This document shows positions 1 through 3,955 of a DNA stretch of 9,273 bases, one piece after another (within the stretch, counting starts at the first letter, position 1; every line of letters begins with the position of its first letter). Position numbers and translations under genes: made by a program. Under the pieces are notes generated by a model. That model was not told the DNA's origin and searched no databases. It worked only from the letters and a program-made list of their open reading frames with translations. The DNA lies in assembly GCA_017460245.1 (NCBI GenBank), contig JAFUBK010000084.1, positions 1-9,273 of the forward strand, read 5' to 3'. The DNA is from Bacilli bacterium. Lineage in GTDB: Bacteria > Bacillota_I > Bacilli_A > RF39 > UBA660.

Positions 1-162
1 CCATATTGCTATGATGCTACTATTTATGATTTACTAGCTGTTTGTAAATATTATGAAGAGTATTATGCAGAAGCACATTATTATGTAAAAAAAGCGTTGG
101 AAATTGATCCTGAAAATGAAAGAATTAATAATAATAAAAAAATAATAATGAAAAAACTGTAA
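1..162 (+). CDS. C-terminal fragment of a TPR-containing protein, probably a family 2 glycosyltransferase with a TPR tail
   Basis: The window opens inside this gene. Frame 1 is open from base 1 to the TAA at 160-162 and gives the last 53 residues. A helix-turn-helix pair is visible: a YDLLAV segment, then KYYEEYYAEAHYYVKKALEI and a closing DPEN. This is the usual tetratricopeptide pattern (Tyr/Ala spacing, A at the helix crossing, a terminal DP). The ending, a TPR unit after 'P..YDLLAV' followed by an 'ER..NN' segment, resembles the C-termini of Bacillota family 2 glycosyltransferases that carry TPRs. That assignment rests on memory of the family, because no catalytic domain lies in the window. 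The gene is followed by a likely terminator, so it is probably transcribed separately from yitT. TPR-like tail: fairly sure. Glycosyltransferase: tentative. Confidence 0.6.
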   Translation, partial: PYCYDATIYDLLAVCKYYEEYYAEAHYYVKKALEIDPENERINNNKKIIMKKL

Positions 163-198
163 GAAAAAGTCAAATTTATGGCTGTTTCTTTTTATTTA
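161..198 (+). terminator. Probable Rho-independent terminator after the TPR-type gene
   Basis: The left arm 161-171 pairs with 180-190 across an 8-base loop. There is one mismatch and one G-U pair in 11 positions. The right arm runs into a T-rich tract (189-197). The stem begins inside the TAA stop codon. It is AT-rich and imperfect, so its strength is uncertain. Confidence 0.5.
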
Positions 199-222
199 CT
201 AGGAAATTTATTTGTTTTTGGG

Positions 223-228
223 TATAAT
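223..228 (+). promoter_or_regulatory. Candidate -10 box (TATAAT) for yitT
   Basis: A perfect TATAAT sits 16 bases before the chosen ATG and just after the upstream terminator. The hexamer 17 bases upstream, TAGGAA, is a poor -35 box. A start site about 7 bases downstream would leave a very short leader beginning at the ribosome binding site. In AT-rich DNA a lone TATAAT can arise by chance. Confidence 0.35.
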
Positions 229-234
229 TAGAAT

Positions 235-240
235 AGGTGA
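235..240 (+). promoter_or_regulatory. Ribosome binding site deciding the yitT start
   Basis: AGGTGA lies 4 bases before ATG 245, the same layout as the mtaB site. An in-frame TTG at 212 would extend the protein by 11 residues, but it has no Shine-Dalgarno sequence and precedes the candidate -10 box. ATG 245 is therefore preferred. Confidence 0.7.
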
Positions 241-244
241 TGGT

Positions 245-1117
245 ATGGCAAAAGTAAAGAACAAAATATTAAGAAATGTAATTGGTGAGCTTATTTCATT
301 TTCTTTTATTGCTGTGGGTTGTGTTATGGCCGCAGCGGCACTTGAAATATTTTTAATTCCTAATTCTATTATTGATGGAGGACTTACTGGTGTTTCGATT
401 ATTTTAAGCAAAGTAACAGCGCTTCCACTTAGTATGTTTATTATTTGTTTAAATATCCCGTTTTTGCTTATTGGTTATGATCAAATGGGTAAAAGGTTTT
501 TAGTAAAAGCTGGGTTTGCTATGATTTTATTTGCTTATTTACTTAGCTTGTTTGAAGGTATGACTGATGTTACAGATGACATTATTTTGGCTACTATTTA
601 CGGAGGTTTGCTTTTAGGAATTGGAGTTGGATTAGTGATTAAATTCGGCGCATGTTTAGACGGGACAGAAATTGTAGCTATTTTAGTTAGTAAAAGAAAC
701 TCTTTATCTGTTGGTCAAGTGGTATTATTTTTCAATATTTTTATTTATGGTTCTGCAATATTTGTGTTTGGTCCTGATAGGGCTTTGTACTCTTTACTTA
801 CTTATTTTATAACGTTCAAGCTTATAGATATGGTTTCTGAAGGTATGGATCAAGCAAAAGCAGTTACGATTATTACTGATAAATCTGAAGATATTTCTGA
901 AGCTATTTTAAAAAGGTTAGGACGAAATGTTACCATTATGAATGGTAATGGAATGATGAGCCATCCAGATAAGATAATTTTGTATGTTGTTATTACTCGT
1001 TTAGAACTTCCAGAACTACGTAGTATAATAAAAGAGGCTGATGTAAATTCTTTTGTAACAGTTACGGATATTTCGGAAATGATTGGTAATCATATTAAAA
1101 AAATTCCTAAAAAATAA
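245..1117 (+). CDS. YitT family membrane protein (DUF161 plus DUF2179)
   Basis: A 290-residue protein typical in length and order for the YitT family. The first two thirds are hydrophobic, with about five membrane segments. They contain the hallmark glycine-rich stretches IDGGLTGVSIIL (about residues 43-54) and KFGACLDGTEIVAIL (133-147). From about residue 203 a soluble C-terminal domain (DUF2179) follows, with the recognisable GRNVTIMNGNG segment (226-236) and an ending around VTVTDISEMIG. The family is widespread in Bacillota, often in several copies per genome. It is presumed to be an integral membrane transporter-like protein, but its substrate is not established. It opens the run of genes leading to sigG, 12 bases before the PAP2 start, so the two are probably co-transcribed. 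Family assignment is firm; function is unknown. Confidence 0.93.
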   Translation: MAKVKNKILRNVIGELISFSFIAVGCVMAAAALEIFLIPNSIIDGGLTGVSIILSKVTALPLSMFIICLNIPFLLIGYDQMGKRFLVKAGFAMILFAYLLSLFEGMTDVTDDIILATIYGGLLLGIGVGLVIKFGACLDGTEIVAILVSKRNSLSVGQVVLFFNIFIYGSAIFVFGPDRALYSLLTYFITFKLIDMVSEGMDQAKAVTIITDKSEDISEAILKRLGRNVTIMNGNGMMSHPDKIILYVVITRLELPELRSIIKEADVNSFVTVTDISEMIGNHIKKIPKK

Positions 1118-1129
1118 GATGGTGATACG

Positions 1130-1759
1130 ATGAAGTTTTTAAAGAAATATTATAAAATACTTTTACTTAGTTTTTTTCTTTTTGTGTTTGTATTTGTTTG
1201 TAGGTATGCCTTAAGAACAAGCCTTGGGATTTTGGATCTTTCTGTTTATGGATTTATTAGTAGTTTTAGAAATCCTGTGTTAACTGAAGTTTTTATGACT
1301 ATATCGTTATTTTCTGGTTCGGCGGTTTTAATTATTCTTTCATTGTGTTTACTTTTTGATTTTAAAAATAAAAAATATTGTTTACTTTCGTTTCTTAATT
1401 TAATTTTAGTAGTTTTTGTTAATCAAATATTAAAATTATTATTTTCAAGACCAAGACCATTTGAATGGATGATTACGGAAGAGTCTGGTTATAGTTTTCC
1501 ATCTGGTCATGCGATGGTTTCTTCGGCTTTTTATGGAATGATTATTTATTTAATATGGCGTACTAGTATGCCTAAAAAAATAAAAATTTTATGGACTGTT
1601 ATTTTATCTTTATTAATTATACTTATATGCATTTCTCGAATATATTTAGGTGTTCATTATACAAGTGATGTGATTGGTGGAGTAGCATTATCGCTTTCAT
1701 ATTTGCTTGTAGCGACGTCTTTAATTGAATATTATTTAAAATGGCAAAAGAAGAAGTAG
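1130..1759 (+). CDS. PAP2 superfamily membrane phosphatase
   Basis: A 209-residue polytopic membrane protein carrying all three signature motifs of the PAP2 (type 2 phosphatidic acid phosphatase) superfamily. They are K102-x6-R109-P110, P124-S125-G126-H127, and S169-R170-x5-H176 followed by D180. The conserved His residues at 127 and 176 are the expected nucleophile and charge-relay residues, so the enzyme looks active. Hydrophobic segments flank the motifs, which places the active site at the outer membrane face as in bacterial homologues. Family members dephosphorylate lipid phosphates such as phosphatidic acid, phosphatidylglycerol phosphate or undecaprenyl pyrophosphate; the sequence does not say which. 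The ATG is preceded by GGTGAT at 1121-1126. No terminator separates it from sigG, 58 bases downstream. The undecaprenyl-PP role (BcrC-like) is one possibility only. Confidence 0.92.
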   Translation: MKFLKKYYKILLLSFFLFVFVFVCRYALRTSLGILDLSVYGFISSFRNPVLTEVFMTISLFSGSAVLIILSLCLLFDFKNKKYCLLSFLNLILVVFVNQILKLLFSRPRPFEWMITEESGYSFPSGHAMVSSAFYGMIIYLIWRTSMPKKIKILWTVILSLLIILICISRIYLGVHYTSDVIGGVALSLSYLLVATSLIEYYLKWQKKK

Positions 1760-1765
1760 AAAACT

Positions 1766-1796
1766 TGAATAAAAATTTCCTTTTTAGTTCATTAAG
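1766..1796 (+). promoter_or_regulatory. Candidate sigma-G-type promoter ahead of sigG
   Basis: TGAATA at 1766-1771 matches the sigma-G -35 consensus exactly. After 18 bases, CATTAAG (1790-1796) keeps the leading CAT of the CATnnTA -10 element but not its last two bases. The spacing is right and the site ends 21 bases before the ATG. Positive autoregulation of sigG is known in Bacillus subtilis. The -10 half is weak, so this is tentative. Confidence 0.35.
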
Positions 1797-1803
1797 AATT
1801 AGA

Positions 1804-1809
1804 AAGGAG
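1804..1809 (+). promoter_or_regulatory. Ribosome binding site of sigG
   Basis: AAGGAG lies 8 bases before ATG 1818, separated from it by a T-rich spacer. It fixes the start, which also gives the conserved N-terminus beginning MARHKVEICGV. Confidence 0.8.
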
Positions 1810-1817
1810 ATTTTTTT

Positions 1818-2591
1818 ATGGCACGTCATAAAGTTGAAATATGTGGCGTGAATACTGCGGATATTGAAGTTTTAAGTAATGACGAACAAATTAGTCTTTT
1901 TAAAAAATATCAAAATGGTGATAAAGAAGCTAAAGAAAGATTGGTTAACGGCAATTTAAAATTAGTTTTATCTATACTTCGTCCTTATAATAATCGCACT
2001 GACAATATGGATGATTTGTTTCAAGTTGGATGTGTTGGCTTAATTAAAGCTATTGATAATTTTGATTTGTCCCACGAAGTAAGATTTAGTACATATGCTG
2101 TTCCGATGATTTTAGGAGAGATAAAAAGATATTTGAGAGATAATAATAGTGTTAGAATTTCTCGAAGTATTAAAGATACCGCATATAAGGCACTAAAAAT
2201 AAAAGAAGAACTTACTAATGAGAATGGTATGGAACCCTCTATAAGTAAGATAGCTTTAAAAATGGGTATTAGTGAATTTGAGGTTGCTGATGCTTTAAAT
2301 TCAACTAAGGAGGTTATTAGTATGTTTGAACCAATTTATAATGATGGTGGCGATGTTATTTATTTGGAAGATCAATTAGGTACGGATGAGGGATTATATG
2401 ATTTAGATACTAAATTATCTTTAAAGGCAGCTTTAGATAAATTGAAAAATAAAGAAAAATATATTTTAATGCAAAGGTATTTGATTGGAAAAACTCAGAT
2501 GGAACTTGCTTCCGAAATTGGGATTAGTCAAGCTCAAATTTCTAGACTTGAAAAAAGTGGGATTGAAAATATTAAAAAAATGATTAGGTAA
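1818..2591 (+). CDS. sigG: RNA polymerase sporulation sigma factor SigG
   Basis: A 257-residue protein with the length and full layout of SigG (260 residues in Bacillus subtilis). The N-terminus M-x-R-x-KVEICGV is diagnostic for SigG. Region 2 carries DDLFQVGCVGLIKAIDNFDL (65-84), then RFSTYAVPMILGEIKRYLRD (89-108). The FEPIYNDGGD segment (170-179) is typical of SigG and SigF. Region 4.2 has the helix-turn-helix around TQMELASEIGISQAQISRLE (226-245). Asn44 matches the Asn45 that separates B. subtilis SigG from SigF and is linked to recognition by the anti-sigma factor CsfB/Gin; SigF has Glu there. SigG directs late forespore transcription after engulfment. The gene is followed by a ylmC-like gene, as in many Clostridia and Bacilli. 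However, sigE and spoIIGA are not directly upstream. It looks intact and functional. Confidence 0.96.
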   Translation: MARHKVEICGVNTADIEVLSNDEQISLFKKYQNGDKEAKERLVNGNLKLVLSILRPYNNRTDNMDDLFQVGCVGLIKAIDNFDLSHEVRFSTYAVPMILGEIKRYLRDNNSVRISRSIKDTAYKALKIKEELTNENGMEPSISKIALKMGISEFEVADALNSTKEVISMFEPIYNDGGDVIYLEDQLGTDEGLYDLDTKLSLKAALDKLKNKEKYILMQRYLIGKTQMELASEIGISQAQISRLEKSGIENIKKMIR

Positions 2592-2631
2592 TAACTTTTA
2601 TTTAATACAATAAAATTAAATAGGTGGTTGT

Positions 2632-2853
2632 ATGTTTCTTTCTGATTTACAAACAAAAGATATTATTGACCTAGTTGATGGTAAAAAGATAGGATCAATT
2701 ATTGATGTCTTAATAAGTGATGATGGAAATATTTTGGAGTTTTCAGTTCAAAGAAAAAGGTTTTTATTTTTTTCTTCTGGAGTAATAAAAATTAAGTGGG
2801 GACAAATTGACAAAATTGGTAAAGATGTTATACTAGTTAAGGTGGAACCTTAA
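2632..2853 (+). CDS. YlmC/YmxH family PRC-barrel sporulation protein
   Basis: A 73-residue single-domain protein. Its features match the small PRC-barrel proteins of the YlmC/YmxH family: an N-terminal SDLQTKDIIDLVDGKKIG segment, a strand-turn-strand around DVLISDDGNILEF, and the closing IKWGQIDKIGKDVILV. In this family the W..I.KIG.DVILV ending is highly conserved. These proteins are annotated as sporulation-associated from their distribution and location; a biochemical role is not established. The position right after sigG is the usual conserved one and supports both calls. The ATG is preceded by AGGTGG at 2622-2627. The gene shares an operon-like arrangement with the glycosyltransferase that starts 12 bases after its stop. 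Confidence 0.9.
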   Translation: MFLSDLQTKDIIDLVDGKKIGSIIDVLISDDGNILEFSVQRKRFLFFSSGVIKIKWGQIDKIGKDVILVKVEP

Positions 2854-2865
2854 AGGAGGCTTTGT

Positions 2866-3879
2866 ATGAAAGTCTTAATATATTCTAGTAAAATTAAAGA
2901 TTTAGAAAAAAGTGGCGTGGGTAAAGCTAGTGTTCATCAGATGAGAGCTTTAGATTTAGTTGGTGTTCCTTATACAACTGATGTGAATGATGATTATGAT
3001 ATTGTTCATATAAATACAATTTTTCCTGATGCACTTATTATGGCAAAAAAAGTTAAGGCTAAGGGGAAAAAGGTTATTTTTCATGCTCATTCTACAGAAG
3101 AGGATTTTAAAAATTCTTTTATATTTTCAAATGAAATTGCGCCGGCTTTTAAACAGTGGCTTAAAATTTGTTATAATCAAGCAGATTTGATTTTGACACC
3201 AACACCTTATTCTAAAAAATTGCTTGAAAATTATGGCTTAAAACAAAATATAATTTCGATATCTAATGGTATTGATTTAAAACTTTTTAATAAAACAGAA
3301 GATGCAGCTATGCGTTTTAGAAAAAAGTATGGCTATAAAAAAGATGATAAAGTGATTATGGCGGTTGGCCTTTATATTGAAAGAAAAGGAATTCTTGAAT
3401 TTTTAGAACTTGCTAAAAGAATGAGTGATTATAAATTTATTTGGTTTGGTTATACAGATCCGGCTTTAGTAAAGCTAAAAGTTAAGATGGCTATGAAGGA
3501 AAAAACTGATAATGTAATATTCCCTGGGTATATTCCAAGTGAGGAACTTAAAGATGCTTATGCAGGAGCCGATGTATATATTTTCCCTACTAAAGAAGAA
3601 ACAGAAGGTATTGTTGTGTTAGAAGCGCTTGCGATGAGGATAAATTCTATTATTAGTGATATACCTGTTTATGATGATTGGCTTACTGATGGATATAATG
3701 TTTATAAAGCTAAAGATGTTGATGAATTTGAAAAGAAAATTAAAGATTTAGTGGAGGGAAGGTTACCTTCAGTTGTAGATCAAGGTTATAAAGTTGCGAA
3801 AGAAAGAGATATTAAAAAAATAGGATTAGAACTTAAAAAAATTTATGAAAAAGTTTTGGAAAAAGAAAATGTGAAATAG
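2866..3879 (+). CDS. GT4-family glycosyltransferase, CpoA-like (probable glycolipid synthase)
   Basis: A 337-residue GT-B fold glycosyltransferase of family GT4. An N-terminal glycine loop (SGVGKAS, 16-22) is followed by DYDIVHIN (43-50) and a strongly conserved-looking FHAHSTEEDFKNSF (72-85). The C-terminal nucleotide-sugar half has SNGID (133-137), the VGLYIERKG strand and Arg/Lys pair (167-175), and the E-x7-E motif at Glu245/Glu253. From memory, the N-terminal half resembles pneumococcal CpoA. CpoA adds a galactosyl residue to glucosyl-diacylglycerol and acts at the inner face of the membrane. The exact sugar donor and acceptor here are inference. The partner monoglucosyl-diacylglycerol synthase, adjacent to cpoA in pneumococcus, is not in this window. 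An ideal AAAGGAGG ribosome site (2852-2859), overlapping the ylmC stop, precedes the ATG. A terminator directly follows. GT4: firm; CpoA-type: moderate. Confidence 0.88.
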   Translation: MKVLIYSSKIKDLEKSGVGKASVHQMRALDLVGVPYTTDVNDDYDIVHINTIFPDALIMAKKVKAKGKKVIFHAHSTEEDFKNSFIFSNEIAPAFKQWLKICYNQADLILTPTPYSKKLLENYGLKQNIISISNGIDLKLFNKTEDAAMRFRKKYGYKKDDKVIMAVGLYIERKGILEFLELAKRMSDYKFIWFGYTDPALVKLKVKMAMKEKTDNVIFPGYIPSEELKDAYAGADVYIFPTKEETEGIVVLEALAMRINSIISDIPVYDDWLTDGYNVYKAKDVDEFEKKIKDLVEGRLPSVVDQGYKVAKERDIKKIGLELKKIYEKVLEKENVK

Positions 3880-3904
3880 TTATGTTTATCATAACTATTT
3901 TTTT
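3874..3904 (+). terminator. Rho-independent terminator ending the yitT-to-glycosyltransferase run
   Basis: A perfect 11-bp inverted repeat (3874-3884 with 3890-3900) encloses a 5-base loop and runs into a T tract ending at 3904. The left arm contains the TAG stop codon of the glycosyltransferase gene. It separates this gene set from the surface-protein gene. Confidence 0.88.
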
Positions 3905-3931
3905 GACATTTTTCTTCTTTTATGTTATTTT
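3903..3931 (+). promoter_or_regulatory. Sigma-A-type promoter of the surface-protein gene
   Basis: A perfect -35 TTGACA (3903-3908), a 17-base spacer and a -10 TATTTT (3926-3931) with an extended -10 TG at 3923-3924. The -35 box overlaps the end of the preceding terminator's T tract. Transcription would start near 3938, giving a short leader of about 18 bases. Confidence 0.75.
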
Positions 3932-3940
3932 GTTTATAGT

Positions 3941-3950
3941 AGGAAGGGTG
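3941..3950 (+). promoter_or_regulatory. Ribosome binding site deciding the GTG start of the surface protein
   Basis: AGGAAGGGTG lies 5 bases before GTG 3956. The GTG start gives a complete signal peptide with basic residues (RVRFK) before the hydrophobic core. The next in-frame ATG, at residue 11, would remove the basic region. Confidence 0.75.
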
Positions 3951-3955
3951 GAAGT

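Noticed and set aside
208..411. Minus-strand frame of 67 codons over the start of yitT
   Set aside because: It lies opposite a well-supported YitT gene, has no ribosome site or family resemblance, and is a shadow of the hydrophobic coding pattern.
1771..1785. A/T hairpin between PAP2 and sigG as a terminator
   Set aside because: The stem is only A-T pairs (five or six) and has no following T tract, so it is unlikely to stop transcription.
1623..1829. Minus-strand frame across the PAP2 end and the sigG start
   Set aside because: It overlaps two firm genes and the sigG ribosome site; no recognisable motif.
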